DNA of 64,000 bases from Thiocapsa imhoffii (GCF_016583985.1 NZ_NRSD01000018.1:17869-81868); one strand, 5' to 3'. Positions 35,979 to 46,163 are shown, numbered from the stretch's first letter. The notes: generated by a model not told the origin, from the sequence alone. Translations and numbers: made by a program.

Positions 35979-38225
35979 ATGATGAATCACAACGAGATCC
36001 AACGAGCCATCAATGAGGATTCGGATGTCGCGGAGGAACCCGCCGCGTCGAGCGTGACCCCGTCGAACGCCAGTTCAGAGGAGATCAATCTCAATGATCC
36101 ATCGCTCTATCTGAACCGAGAGCTCACCTGGCTCGCATTCAATCGACGCGTCCTGCATGAGGCTGATGACCCGCGCACACCCTTGCTGGAACGGGTTAAG
36201 TTCCTCGCGATCGTGAGCAACAATCTCGATGAGTTCTTCATGAAACGCATCGGGGGGCTTAAGCAGCAAATCGCGGCCGGGGTGCATACCATGAGCCTCG
36301 ATGGTCGCACCCCCCTGCAGCAACTGAAGGAATGTCAGGCGGCGGTCCGCGACTTCCAAATCGAGATGCAGCGCATCGTGACGCTGCTGCGCGCGGAACT
36401 CGAACAACATGACATCCGCATCCTGCTGCACGATGACCTCCCGCTCGACGCACGTGAGCGGCTGCGCGACCATTTCCGCGCCAATATCTTCCCGATGTTA
36501 ACGCCGTTGGCCATGGATCCGGCTCACCCATTTCCCTTCATCTCAAACCTCACCTTGAACCTGCTCGTGACCCTGCGCTTCCCAGGAGGCAGCGAGGTAT
36601 ACATGGCGCGCGTGAAGGTCCCGGTGAGCAAGGATGTCTCGAAGCGAATGATCCCGATTGATGGCAGCACCACCTTCGTGACTCTCGAAGACTTGATGTT
36701 GCACAATCTCGACATGCTGTTCCCAGGCATGGAGATCGATTCCTGTGCCCTCTTCCGCATCACCCGCAACGCCATCGTCGAGCCCGAGGCCGAGGCCGCC
36801 AACGACCTGCTCGAGATGATCGAGACCGAGCTGCGCGAACGGCATTTCGCCCCAATCGTTCGGCTCGAGGTGCAGCCCGGCATGGAGCCCACGCATCGCG
36901 GCATGCTCGCGGCCGAGTTAGGGCTGAATGAGGAGGAAGACGTCTTCGAGATCGAGGGCATGATGGCGCTGCGCGACCTCTTCGAGATCGCCGCGATCGA
37001 ACGCCCGGAGCTGCGCGATAAGACCCACCGCGCCGTCGATCATCCGTTGCTGGCCAATGATCGCCGCAACATCTTCCACATCATTCGCGAAAACGGGCCC
37101 ATCCTGCTCCAACATCCCTATCAAGCGTTCGCCACCTCGGTCGAGCGCTTTCTGCGCACTGCCGCCGAGGATCCCAAAGTCCTCGCCATCAAGATGACCC
37201 TGTATCGCACCTCGGCCGGCCCGATCCTCGACTCGCTGATTATGGCCGCGCGCAATGGCAAGCAGGTGGCGGTGCTGGTCGAACTCAAGGCGCGTTTCGA
37301 TGAGGCCGCCAACATCGTCTGGGCGCGCCGGCTCGAAGCCGAAGGGATCCACGTCAACTATGGTGTCATGGGGCTGAAGACCCACAGCAAACTCATCTTC
37401 GTGGTCCGGCGCGACTACTCACAGCTGCGGCGGTACTACCATATCGGAACCGGGAATTATCACTCCGGCACCGCCAAGCTCTACACTGATTTGGGCATGT
37501 TGGGATGCGATGAGGAGATCGGCCAAGACCTGACCGAACTCTTCAACTATCTGACCGGCTATTCCCCACCACCGAGCTATCGCAAGATCCTCGCTGCCCC
37601 CTACACCCTGAAACGCGCGATCATCGACAAGATCAACCGCGAAATCGAGCATCAAAAGCGCACCGGGAATGGGTTGATTCAGATGAAGATGAACGCCCTC
37701 GAGGACGCCGAGATCACCCGCGCCCTCTATAAGGCTACCCGGGCTGGGGTGAAGGTCGATCTGATCGTGCGCGACACCTGCCGGCTGCGCCCTGGGCTCC
37801 CCGGCATCAGCGAGACGGCGCGTGTCGTCAGTATCGTTGGGCGCTTCCTCGAACACGCCCGGATCATCTATTTTCGCAATGGCGGCGAGGAGGAATACTA
37901 CATCGGCTCAGCCGATATGATGGGGCGCAACCTCGACAGTCGCGTCGAGGTGCATGCGCCGGTGGAAAACCCCGAGTTGCGCCAGGAATTGCGCCTGCTA
38001 CTCGATGTTCAGTTCGCCGACACCCGTTCGGCTTGGGATCTGAACGCAGAGGGGCACTACACTCAACGTCAGCCCGAGGACGAGACGGCGAAGGGCGCGC
38101 AGGAGATTCTGATCGGGGTCGCTGAGAAGCGGCTGGCCGCGGCGGCTAAGCATAAGGAGAAGAAGGTTCGCTCAAAACTCTTGAGCCATTTCCAATGGCG
38201 CCTGCGCGATCGTAATCTCAAATAG
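35979..38225 (+). CDS. ppk1: Polyphosphate kinase 1
   Basis: Reversibly polymerises the gamma phosphate of ATP into polyphosphate. The 748-residue protein has LYLNRELTWLAFNRRVLHEA, NNLDEFFMKRIGGL, IKMTLYRTSAGPILDSL, the first active-site region VMGLKTHSKLIF (His near 468, the phosphorylated residue in the family), YHIGTGNYHSGTAKLYTDLG and the second phospholipase-D-like site GRFLEHARIIYF. ATG at 35979 has GGAAAG upstream. Purple sulfur bacteria store polyphosphate, and iron-phosphorus granules need phosphate, but no operon link to the metal cluster exists. Confidence 0.95.
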   Translation: MMNHNEIQRAINEDSDVAEEPAASSVTPSNASSEEINLNDPSLYLNRELTWLAFNRRVLHEADDPRTPLLERVKFLAIVSNNLDEFFMKRIGGLKQQIAAGVHTMSLDGRTPLQQLKECQAAVRDFQIEMQRIVTLLRAELEQHDIRILLHDDLPLDARERLRDHFRANIFPMLTPLAMDPAHPFPFISNLTLNLLVTLRFPGGSEVYMARVKVPVSKDVSKRMIPIDGSTTFVTLEDLMLHNLDMLFPGMEIDSCALFRITRNAIVEPEAEAANDLLEMIETELRERHFAPIVRLEVQPGMEPTHRGMLAAELGLNEEEDVFEIEGMMALRDLFEIAAIERPELRDKTHRAVDHPLLANDRRNIFHIIRENGPILLQHPYQAFATSVERFLRTAAEDPKVLAIKMTLYRTSAGPILDSLIMAARNGKQVAVLVELKARFDEAANIVWARRLEAEGIHVNYGVMGLKTHSKLIFVVRRDYSQLRRYYHIGTGNYHSGTAKLYTDLGMLGCDEEIGQDLTELFNYLTGYSPPPSYRKILAAPYTLKRAIIDKINREIEHQKRTGNGLIQMKMNALEDAEITRALYKATRAGVKVDLIVRDTCRLRPGLPGISETARVVSIVGRFLEHARIIYFRNGGEEEYYIGSADMMGRNLDSRVEVHAPVENPELRQELRLLLDVQFADTRSAWDLNAEGHYTQRQPEDETAKGAQEILIGVAEKRLAAAAKHKEKKVRSKLLSHFQWRLRDRNLK

Positions 38226-38231
38226 GCCGTT

Positions 38232-38260
38232 GGCTCGGGCCAGGCGCCGCGGCCCGAGCC
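38232..38260 (+). terminator. Terminator-like hairpin after ppk1
   Basis: GGCTCGGGCC and GGCCCGAGCC form a perfect ten-base stem with a nine-base loop directly after the ppk1 stop. No T-run follows. Confidence 0.55.
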
Positions 38261-38336
38261 ACTCTCCGATCGCCCCCCGCCTCGGCGGTCGGCATCACCA
38301 CCGGAGCCAGACCGGTTGATCCGAACCCTGGATGTC

Positions 38337-39080
38337 ATGCCTGAATCGCCACCCATGGCAACGCATACGCACCCCTCATCGCGCCCGGTGCCACGTCTGT
38401 CCATCATCATTCCGACCCTCAATGAGGCGGGCGGTATTGCGACCATGCTCACGGCCCTCGCGCCCCTGCGCACGCAAGGCTGCGAACTGATCGTCGTCGA
38501 TGGTGGCAGTGATGACGAAACCGTGCACCAAGCAAAAGCCTATGCCGATCAGGCATTCACCGCGCCCCGAGGTCGTGCGCGCCAGATGAACGCCGGCGGC
38601 GCCGCCGCGCGCGGTGCCGTCCTGCTCTTTCTGCACGCCGACACGCGCCCTCCACTCGAGGTGGTCGCGGCACTGCCGGATCGGTTGGCCCAACAAGGTC
38701 ACTGCTGGGGACGCTTCGATGTGCGGATCGATGCCCGCCACCCGCTGCTCCGACTGGTTAGCTGGAGCATGAATCAACGGTCCCGGCTCACCGGTATTGC
38801 AACCGGTGATCAGGCCATGTTCGTCGTGCGTGAGACATTCGAGCGCGTTGGGGGGTATCCGCCGCTGGCCCTCATGGAGGACATCAGCCTCTCCGCGCGA
38901 CTCAAACGGGAAGGCCCACCCCTGTGCCTGCGCGAGCCAGTTGTCACCTCGGCCCGGCGCTGGGAACGTGATGGCGTGGTGCGCACCATTGTCTTCATGT
39001 GGAGCCTCCGCCTCGCGTTCGCTCTCGGCGCCTCACCAGGCTGGCTTGCACGACACTATGAACGCGGACAAACCCAGTGA
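38337..39080 (+). CDS. TIGR04283-type family 2 glycosyltransferase
   Basis: The GT-A fold is seen in LSIIIPTLNEAGGIATML, ELIVVDGGSDDETV, ARGRARQMNAGGAAARGAVLLFLHADTRPP (DxD-like HAD) and GDQAMFVVRETFERVGGYPPLALMEDISLSARL. This matches the TIGR04283 glycosyltransferases often found next to selenium- or radical-SAM-linked genes; none are beside it here. ATG at 38337 was taken; another ATG at 38355 is possible. Sugar donor and acceptor are unknown. Confidence 0.85.
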   Translation: MPESPPMATHTHPSSRPVPRLSIIIPTLNEAGGIATMLTALAPLRTQGCELIVVDGGSDDETVHQAKAYADQAFTAPRGRARQMNAGGAAARGAVLLFLHADTRPPLEVVAALPDRLAQQGHCWGRFDVRIDARHPLLRLVSWSMNQRSRLTGIATGDQAMFVVRETFERVGGYPPLALMEDISLSARLKREGPPLCLREPVVTSARRWERDGVVRTIVFMWSLRLAFALGASPGWLARHYERGQTQ

Positions 39081-39234
39081 TGAGCACTCACCAGGGCGAT
39101 GATCACGAACAGCGCTGACGACCAAGGTTGAGAATGGCTGCGTTGTCCTGGGCGCGGTTGCTTTCACCGCCCGGACGCGGAATACTCAGCGTGACTGAAG
39201 ACGCCCCCACCAGCAATCAAAGGAGACATTCAAA

Positions 39235-39522
39235 ATGGTCGACCGTAAGACATACATCGAAAAAATGAAGGCGAAGATGGACGAGTGGGATGCGGACATG
39301 GACAAGCTGCAAGCCAAGAGCGAGAGTGCACAGGCCGACATGAAGCAGCAGTATCAAGAGCAAATGGCGCGCCTGCGCGAACAACAGGAAGAAGCTCGCG
39401 AGATGCTCGCCAACATGACCAATGCGAGCGAAGCGGCCTGGGAAGATATGCGCAAGGGCATGGAGTCGGCTTGGGACGCCACCAGCAAGGCCTTTATGGA
39501 CGCCTTCTCACGCTTTAAGTAA
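39235..39522 (+). CDS. Small coiled-coil protein
   Basis: The 95-residue product is almost wholly helical and highly charged. It has heptad-like repeats rich in Met, Glu, Lys, Gln and Ala (LQAKSESAQADMKQQYQEQM), and aromatic residues at the C-terminus (AFMDAFSRF). No signal or helix anchor is visible. AAGGAG lies about ten bases before the ATG. Such short coiled-coil proteins are common in proteobacteria with unknown roles. Confidence 0.75.
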   Translation: MVDRKTYIEKMKAKMDEWDADMDKLQAKSESAQADMKQQYQEQMARLREQQEEAREMLANMTNASEAAWEDMRKGMESAWDATSKAFMDAFSRFK

Positions 39523-39531
39523 CGCTTAGTT

Positions 39532-39561
39532 CGGGCACTTCCGCGGCGCGGGATGTGCCCG
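39532..39561 (+). terminator. Candidate terminator after the coiled-coil gene
   Basis: CGGGCAC and GTGCCCG, 16 bases apart, form a stem just after the stop codon. The loop is large and there is no T-run. Confidence 0.4.
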
Positions 39562-39772
39562 GACCCTCCCGGTCACGGGTCACGCACGGTCTGAAAGAGG
39601 ATCCCAACGATTCTCGGTTGGCATGGCCCTAGCCCATGGAGTTCCTGGAAGCCTGAACATGCGCAATGCCGTTTCCCCGCCCTCCCGATCCGTCCCTGAC
39701 GGCCACTCACGCCTGCCGCATGCGTGCCGCACACAAGGGCGCGCGCGGCAGCCTGTCATCGCTCGCAGGACG

Positions 39773-41203
39773 ATGATCGGGATGGCGGCCGGGGTCCTCA
39801 TGTCGACAGCAATCGGAGCAGACATGGATCGAGCACAGACGAATCAGGAACAGCGCGTCGACGACTCAACCCAGGAGGGTCTGGCCGTGACCATCTACAA
39901 CGCCGACCTCGCCTTGGTGAAGGATCGTCGGCGTCTGACCTTGCAGCCGGGCTTGAACCGGCTGGCTTGGCGGAATGTCTCGGTCGAGATTCAACCCGAG
40001 ACCGCGCTCCTCAGCGAGGCGAGCGGTCAGCTCCCGTTCGAACTGATCGAGCAGAATTTCGACTTCGATCTCTTGACCCCGGACAGTCTGCTGAAAAAGT
40101 ACGTTGGACGGACCGTCCAAGTCATTCGTACCAACGATGACGGTGATCAGGAGATCGAAGATGCGATCCTCCTCGCGGCTAACGACGGAATCGTCCTGCG
40201 CTATGCCGACCGCATCGAAACCGCCTTAGTCGGCCATCTGGCCTTTCCTGATGTGCCGACCGATCTGCGCGATCAGCCGACCCTGATCCTGCATCTAGCG
40301 GCTGAGACGGCGGGCGAGGGTCTGTTCGAACTCTCCTATCTCACGAACGGCCTCGCATGGCAGGCTGACTATGTGGCGGATCTCTCGCCCGACGGTCAGA
40401 CCATGGATCTCAATGGTTGGATCACGCTGACCAATCATAGTGGCATCGCCTATCGCAGTGCGCAGATCCAAGTCGTCGCCGGTGAGGTCAATCGCGTCAT
40501 CAACGAACGGCCCGAGGCGATGATGGCACGCGACATGGTCATGGCGTCCCCCCAGGCCATGCCCGAGCAGGAAAGCTTGGATGAATATCACCTCTACACC
40601 CTCCCCCGCCCCACGGACATCCAAAACAATCAGACCAAGCAGGTCGCACTCCTGAGCGCACCGCAAGTGACCATTAGCCGCGAATTGCGCGTGCGCGGCG
40701 AACCCTACCGCTACCAATCGCGATCCCATGACGGTTGGTCACAACGGCCCGTCACCACGACCCTCCGCTTCGAGAACGAAGGCGATAGCCTTGGTATTCC
40801 ATTGCCAAAGGGAATCGTGCGTGTCTACGCCAAGGACAGTGCGGGCAACGCGCAATTTATCGGTGAGGACTCCATCGACCATACCCCGCGCAATGAAACC
40901 GTCGTGCTCTCGCTCGGAGAGAGCTTCGACGTCACCGCGCGACGGCGCCAGACCGAGTTTCGGAAACTCGCCGGCACCAGCGCCTATGACTACGCTTACG
41001 AAGCGGCATTCGAACTCGAACTCAAGAATGCCAAGAGCGACGCGGTTGAGGTCACGGTGCTCGAGCAACTTCCGGGCGACTGGAGTCTGCTACAAGAGAG
41101 TCAGCCGCACACCAAGGAGGCGGCGAATCTGGTGTCTTGGCGCGTCACGGTTCCGGCCGAGGGCACCACCACCTTGAGCTGGCGCGCCCTGGTGCGCTTT
41201 TGA
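39773..41203 (+). CDS. DUF4139 domain secreted protein
   Basis: The product has a signal peptide (MIGMAAGVLMSTAIGA), then VTIYNADLALVKDRRRLTL, LLKKYVGRTVQVI, ELSYLTNGLAWQADYV, GWITLTNHSGIAY and a C-terminal half with RFENEGDSLGIPLPKGIVRVY and NAKSDAVEVTVLEQLPG. This is the DUF4139 architecture of an extracytoplasmic beta-sandwich protein of unknown function. ATG at 39773 gives a proper signal peptide; an open frame continues upstream to 39623 but does not look coding. Confidence 0.78.
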   Translation: MIGMAAGVLMSTAIGADMDRAQTNQEQRVDDSTQEGLAVTIYNADLALVKDRRRLTLQPGLNRLAWRNVSVEIQPETALLSEASGQLPFELIEQNFDFDLLTPDSLLKKYVGRTVQVIRTNDDGDQEIEDAILLAANDGIVLRYADRIETALVGHLAFPDVPTDLRDQPTLILHLAAETAGEGLFELSYLTNGLAWQADYVADLSPDGQTMDLNGWITLTNHSGIAYRSAQIQVVAGEVNRVINERPEAMMARDMVMASPQAMPEQESLDEYHLYTLPRPTDIQNNQTKQVALLSAPQVTISRELRVRGEPYRYQSRSHDGWSQRPVTTTLRFENEGDSLGIPLPKGIVRVYAKDSAGNAQFIGEDSIDHTPRNETVVLSLGESFDVTARRRQTEFRKLAGTSAYDYAYEAAFELELKNAKSDAVEVTVLEQLPGDWSLLQESQPHTKEAANLVSWRVTVPAEGTTTLSWRALVRF

Positions 41204-41213
41204 GTGATGCCGT

Positions 41214-42656
41214 TCAGGAGGCCGCGGACACCCGTCGACGCCAGCGTGCGACGGATCCAAGACGAGAGCTGATCTCGGTTCTGAGCGGTGCCACACGCCG
41301 CAAACCTTTCAGCAGGTCGTGCAGTGCATCCTGCAAGGCCTCCTCAATCACTGGGTGATAGTAGGGCATGGCGAGCATCTGCTCGGCGGTCATCCGACTC
41401 TCGATGCCCCAAGCGAGCAAATGAGCCAGATGCTCGCATCGCGGGCCAACCATGGCACCGCCGAGGACGATGCCGGTGCGGCCATCGGCATAGAGGCGCA
41501 GCAAGCCGCGATTCGATCCCATGATCAAGGCTCGCCCAACAGGTCCAAAGCGTTGCTGGCCTACCACGACATCTGCCGAGAGTTGCGACCAGGGCGTCCC
41601 CACCACGGCGATGTTTGGGTCGCTGAAGACAATGCTCATCGGCGTCTTGGCATCTAGGGTCCGGGGCTTCGCATGGCAGGCATTGTAGCCAGCGACCTGA
41701 CCCTGGGCGGCGGCAATCTGGAGATTGGCCACCCCGCCAGTCGCATCGCCCGTGAGATAGATCGGGAAACGCCCGACCTGCAGCGTGCGCGGGTCATAGA
41801 GGGGCACGCCATGGGCATCGAGGACACAACCCACCTTGCCCAGGTCGAGACCCTCGATATTGGGCCGGCGTCCGGTTGCGACGAAAATGCTGTCGACCAG
41901 GATCTCGCGATCCCCCTGTGTCACGCGGACCTGCTCGCCCACGCGTTCAACCGCGACCGGCGCACCCAGCCAAACCGGGAACTCCCGCTCCAAAATCTCC
42001 ACGGCGAGTCGATTGATCTCGGGATCCTGCACGCGTGCGATACGCGTACCGACGTCCACGCCCACGACCTTGGTGCCAAGTCGGTGCAGTGCCTGCCCCA
42101 TCTCGACTCCGATCGGACCGAGTCCGATCACGGCCACGGACTCAGGCAAGCGCTCCTGTTCGAAGAGCGTCTCGACGGTCAGCAATCGATCGCCGAGCTG
42201 CTGTTTCCAACCCAGCGGGATCATGGTCGAAGCCCCCGTTGCGATCACGATGGCCTTGGCATGAATGAGACGATTTCCAACAGCGAGGGTGTTGGCATCG
42301 ATGAAACGGGCAAAACCTTCGACCAATTCATCGCCCATTTCGTCTGTCGTGTTGGCCATGACCAGGTCGACGAAGGTGTCGCGCAGATCGCGCACATGCT
42401 CCAGCGCGGCTGCTTGGTCGACCTTCAGGGCCTCTGCCCCGACGATGCCATAATGGCCAAAGCGTTGCCGCGACTGATAGAGCTCGGCAAGGTGGATCGC
42501 CACTTTCGATGGCATGCAACCCACCCGCGCGCAGGTCGTTCCCAGTTCGCCACCATTGATCAATACGAAGCGATCCGTGGTCTTGCGGATTTCCTTCACG
42601 GCATTCAAGCCCGCGTGACCGGCTCCGATCACGGCCACATCAACATGATCCTGCAT
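41214..42656 (-). CDS. Dihydrolipoamide dehydrogenase-like flavin disulfide reductase
   Basis: A 480-residue class I flavoprotein. FAD motif VAVIGAGHAGLNAVKEI, redox disulfide GTTCARVGCMPSK, NAD motif VAVIGLGPIGVEMGQAL, FVATGRRPN, FPIYLTGDATG and the C-terminal interface PYYHPVIEEALQDAL with catalytic His-Glu. The disulfide loop reads CARVGC instead of the usual CLNVGC. No alpha-keto acid dehydrogenase genes are nearby, so it could be a stand-alone reductase rather than the E3 subunit. It converges with the DUF4139 gene over ten bases. Confidence 0.87.
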   Translation of the reverse strand: MQDHVDVAVIGAGHAGLNAVKEIRKTTDRFVLINGGELGTTCARVGCMPSKVAIHLAELYQSRQRFGHYGIVGAEALKVDQAAALEHVRDLRDTFVDLVMANTTDEMGDELVEGFARFIDANTLAVGNRLIHAKAIVIATGASTMIPLGWKQQLGDRLLTVETLFEQERLPESVAVIGLGPIGVEMGQALHRLGTKVVGVDVGTRIARVQDPEINRLAVEILEREFPVWLGAPVAVERVGEQVRVTQGDREILVDSIFVATGRRPNIEGLDLGKVGCVLDAHGVPLYDPRTLQVGRFPIYLTGDATGGVANLQIAAAQGQVAGYNACHAKPRTLDAKTPMSIVFSDPNIAVVGTPWSQLSADVVVGQQRFGPVGRALIMGSNRGLLRLYADGRTGIVLGGAMVGPRCEHLAHLLAWGIESRMTAEQMLAMPYYHPVIEEALQDALHDLLKGLRRVAPLRTEISSRLGSVARWRRRVSAAS

Positions 42657-42724
42657 CGTCGATCCTCTTCCAGCCATAGGGTCAGGTGTGACGCGATCCG
42701 TCGGGGGACGTCGTCGGTGTGGCT

Positions 42725-43684
42725 TCAGCGAAACCACTCATGTTTAGCAATCGCCGTACCAAACGTCTGCGCTCCAGCTAAGCTGAGATGGAGTGTATCA
42801 ACGAATTGTTCGCGACCTGCCGCGTCGAAGAGCGCGCATGAGGCTGCCGCATCATCACAGAAGAGGGCCGCTTTATCGAGGAAGCGAATCTGCTCAACCC
42901 GATCGGCAAGGGCTCGGACATCGGTATTCGCCTCCTCGAACTGCATGCGTCGTCGGGTCCGATAGGCGTACTGATTCTTTTCCTCCAGACTGAGACCGGC
43001 GATCTCCGCCCGCACGCTGGGATCAAGCGGATCCTGCAAGGCAAGTATCCCGACCATCGCGACCTCGCGTCCTTGCTCCACGAGCCGTTCAGCCAGCTCC
43101 ATGGCACCCGGATGGTAGGCAACGCCACCGCGCCGCCCCCAATGGGCGTTGAGTACGATCAGGTCGGCCTCCTCAAAGAGTGGTGCATCGCGGATCGACT
43201 CGATGCTCGCCCAGCACTCGGGATCGCTCCCCACCGGGCGGCTGCCCGTCCTGAGAAACTGGGCAAAATCGGGCATACAGGGATCATCGAGATAGTGTCG
43301 CCGGACCTCGATCCCGTCGATACGGGGACTGGCCAAGTGGATCGAGCCATAGAGTTCACGCGCCATGGAATCACCCAGGATCAGGACCTTCCTCACCCCC
43401 TCCGTCTGTGAGAACGGCTGTCCAGACTGACGCTCGAAAGGTTGGAACTGGGCGTTGCGTTCGTTGATCAGGCGGTCCTTGTTCGGCGTCGTCGGCCAAT
43501 CATCGGTGGCGCTCCCCGATCCGGTCAGCGTTCCAGCCCATGCCTGCCCCACCGCCAGCGCGGGAAGCGCGAGACCGATCAGACAACAGAGGACAAGCAT
43601 GAAACGAACCCAACTCGATCGCGGCGGGCCTCCAGCCCACTGCGGGCTAGGGGCATCAGCGCGCATGAAACCAGACATCAGCAA
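42725..43684 (-). CDS. Stand-alone SGNH domain protein, paralogue of the acyltransferase tail
   Basis: The 319-residue product has an N-terminal membrane anchor or signal (FMLVLCCLIGLALPALAVG). Then come VLILGDSMARELYGS (nucleophile Ser), YLDDPCMPDFAQFL, VLNAHWGRRGG and DTLHLSLAGAQTFG (Asp/His). The same blocks, in the same order, form the C-terminus of the adjacent acyltransferase (LDDPCMPDYEQVL and others), so one arose by duplication. A TTG at 43684 has GGAG seven bases upstream; ATG at 43678 is an alternative. It probably transfers or removes acyl groups on an extracytoplasmic polysaccharide. Confidence 0.8.
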   Translation of the reverse strand: MLMSGFMRADAPSPQWAGGPPRSSWVRFMLVLCCLIGLALPALAVGQAWAGTLTGSGSATDDWPTTPNKDRLINERNAQFQPFERQSGQPFSQTEGVRKVLILGDSMARELYGSIHLASPRIDGIEVRRHYLDDPCMPDFAQFLRTGSRPVGSDPECWASIESIRDAPLFEEADLIVLNAHWGRRGGVAYHPGAMELAERLVEQGREVAMVGILALQDPLDPSVRAEIAGLSLEEKNQYAYRTRRRMQFEEANTDVRALADRVEQIRFLDKAALFCDDAAASCALFDAAGREQFVDTLHLSLAGAQTFGTAIAKHEWFR

Positions 43685-43783
43685 TGCAAATCTCCTGTGT
43701 GCTGAAAAAGACTCGTCGACCTCTTGAGGCCGGCACTCGGCCCGCGCGTGCCATGATCGATAGCGTCAAGCCGAGCGGGATGA

Positions 43784-45724
43784 TCAAAGATCAAACCAAC
43801 CGGCCGCGGCAATCCGCTGTCCATAATGGGCGGCTCCAGCAACACTCACATGGACCGAATCCGAGAAGAGCAAACGGCCAGTCTCATCGTAAAGCGTGCA
43901 GGACCGCTTCAGGTCGTCACAAAAGAGCGCGTATTTATCCAAAAAGTGGATATTGGGAACCCGTGCGGCTAATGCTTGGATATCGTCATTGGGCGGATCG
44001 ATGCGTGATTGTCGCAGTGTCATGTAGGCATATTCGTTGGCTTGCTCGACCGACAATCCGCGCTGCAGGATGTGAAAATCCATCGATGCCGCATCCTTCA
44101 TCGCCAGCAGGCCAACCAGCGCGACCTCCCTCCCCTGTTCGGCCAAGGTCTCGGCCAAGGACATGACGCCGAGGTGGGGGCGGTCGCCGGGTTCCTGCGC
44201 CCAGTGCGCACTGAGTACGATGAGGTCCGCTGCTGCGAGAAGATTGCTTTCGTTCAACCGCTCGATGCTCCGACGACAGTGATCATCACGAATCGACGGC
44301 ATCTCCCCGCTTCGGAGAACCTGTTCATAATCGGGCATGCAGGGGTCGTCCAGTGCCATGCGGCGGATCTCGAGCCCGGAAAACAGGGGGGCGTTCAACA
44401 TCAAGGAACCGAAGAGATCACCGGATACGGAATCCCCAAGAATCAAAATCTTGCGGGTCTCGGGATCATCTGAAAACGGCTGATCCGCAAGCGGAAAGAA
44501 GGATTGCACCACGCGCGTCCGCTCATCGTACAGGGTGTCGCGATCCTGATAGAGACTGCGCAACGCGGGGTCGATGGAGCGGAAGCGCAGATCCGTGATG
44601 GATTGATGCGCGAAGTGCCCCGCCAAACCGATGCTGGAAAACACCAGGATGCCGGCAATCGAGAAACTGAAGACGGTGGACTGCTTGATGCGCTTGCGGT
44701 CGCGGAAGGGTTGCTCGACAAAGCGCCAACTCAAGTAGGCGAGCAATAATGTCAACCCGGACAGCGCCAGCATCAGGGGCGCCGCGACCTCACCAACGCT
44801 GGCATGACGGACAAAGGCGAACAGTGGCTGATGCCACAGGTAGGCGCTATAACTGATCAGGCCGATGCCGACCAGGGGGGCAAATCCAAGTAACCGACCA
44901 ACGAGAGTCCGAGATGTCGAGCACAACAGGATCAGCGCGGTACCGATCGTCGGGACCAGGGCGAGCAGTCCAGGAAACGGCAGACGATCATGGAAGAGGA
45001 AGGTCGCTCCCACGATCATCGCGAGTCCGATGGCACCCAGGATCTCGCACGCCACGCGGTGCTCTTCGAGCAGGCGAGGATAACGAGGCCAGTCGAGCAC
45101 CACGAAGGCAGCCAAGGACCCCACCAACAACTGCCAGGCCCTTGCCGGCAGAAGAAAAAAGGCGGCCGTTGGGTCGCTGCGCAACTGCAGTTCGGCGATC
45201 AGAAGACTCGCTGCACCGATCGCGGCGATGAGCCACGCCAGCCGCCGTGTCCCCAGACGCCACGCCGCCATGATCAGCAGCGGAAAGAGCACATAGTACT
45301 GCTCCTCGACCGCGAGGCTCCATGTGTGCAGCATCGGCTTCAGTTCGGCTGCCGTGTCGAAATAGCCGCTTTCCTGCCAGAAGAGGATATTCGAGGCAAA
45401 GACCGTGATCGCGACGAGGCTCTGAGCAAAATCGCGCAGATCGCTCGGACTCAGCAGCCACCAGCCGAAGGGAATCGTGACCAGCATGACGAAAAAGAGC
45501 GCTGGCAGGATGCGTCGCGCACGACGCTCATAAAAATTTAGCAGAGAGAACTGACCGAGACGGTGCTCCTCGAGAATGATGCTGGTGATGAGAAACCCGC
45601 TGATGACGAAAAAAATATCGACGCCGATAAAACCGCCGCCGAAGAGCGCGAATCCACCATGAAACAAAATGACCGGCAAGACGGCGAATGAACGCAGTCC
45701 ATCGATCTCGCGTCGATACACCAT
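43784..45724 (-). CDS. OafA/YrhL-type acyltransferase 3 with C-terminal SGNH domain
   Basis: The 646-residue membrane enzyme O-acylates surface polysaccharide. The N-terminal acyltransferase 3 domain (about 1-370, ten or so helices) opens with YRREIDGLRSFAVLPVILFHGG (conserved Arg and His) and GGFIGVDIFFVISGFLIT. After a linker, the SGNH domain begins ILILGDSVSGDLFGS and ends DSVHVSVAGAAHYG with the catalytic His. It is transcribed ahead of the stand-alone SGNH gene, 99 bases apart, and the two may act on the same polymer, perhaps the rhamnose-containing one. Confidence 0.9.
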   Translation of the reverse strand: MVYRREIDGLRSFAVLPVILFHGGFALFGGGFIGVDIFFVISGFLITSIILEEHRLGQFSLLNFYERRARRILPALFFVMLVTIPFGWWLLSPSDLRDFAQSLVAITVFASNILFWQESGYFDTAAELKPMLHTWSLAVEEQYYVLFPLLIMAAWRLGTRRLAWLIAAIGAASLLIAELQLRSDPTAAFFLLPARAWQLLVGSLAAFVVLDWPRYPRLLEEHRVACEILGAIGLAMIVGATFLFHDRLPFPGLLALVPTIGTALILLCSTSRTLVGRLLGFAPLVGIGLISYSAYLWHQPLFAFVRHASVGEVAAPLMLALSGLTLLLAYLSWRFVEQPFRDRKRIKQSTVFSFSIAGILVFSSIGLAGHFAHQSITDLRFRSIDPALRSLYQDRDTLYDERTRVVQSFFPLADQPFSDDPETRKILILGDSVSGDLFGSLMLNAPLFSGLEIRRMALDDPCMPDYEQVLRSGEMPSIRDDHCRRSIERLNESNLLAAADLIVLSAHWAQEPGDRPHLGVMSLAETLAEQGREVALVGLLAMKDAASMDFHILQRGLSVEQANEYAYMTLRQSRIDPPNDDIQALAARVPNIHFLDKYALFCDDLKRSCTLYDETGRLLFSDSVHVSVAGAAHYGQRIAAAGWFDL

Positions 45725-46163
45725 ATACAGCCTGTGATGAGATCAGAGTAAAGATAGGGCACCCCTCGTCCTTCGTCTCTCCCGCTCGTCGCCGCGAACG
45801 AGAGACTGACCCGCTGGGGATGCACCACACACTCGGCTTCGAGCCGCGCATACGCCTTGATACCCAAGTTCAACGGGATCGGGCGACCAGCACGAGGAGT
45901 TCTGCCGCATGCCGCGATGGCTGCTGGCAAACAGCGCCTGCGTACCGCAAATGAAACGTCATCATAACAGGAGCACGTTCGGCCACATCAAGCACGCAAG
46001 GAGCCACCGGATCGGCGGCAGACCCACAGGCGTGGCGGTTTGAACCGTGACTCTGCGCGTTGGATCGCAATCGATCAGACGCACACCCTGCCACGTCCTC
46101 GCCCCCCTAGGTCCGATCTCAAGTATCATGTCGGCCCGAGACCCAGAACCCAGAGTCGATGCC
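45725..46163. other. Gene-free divergent region between acyltransferase and purL
   Basis: No supportable gene in about 440 bases. It holds the divergent promoters. I see no PurR operator (ACGCAAAC-type palindrome). Confidence 0.4.

Noticed and set aside
41673..42965. 430-codon frame antisense to the flavin disulfide reductase
   Set aside because: The sense strand has all family motifs; the antisense product is His/Asp-rich without motif.
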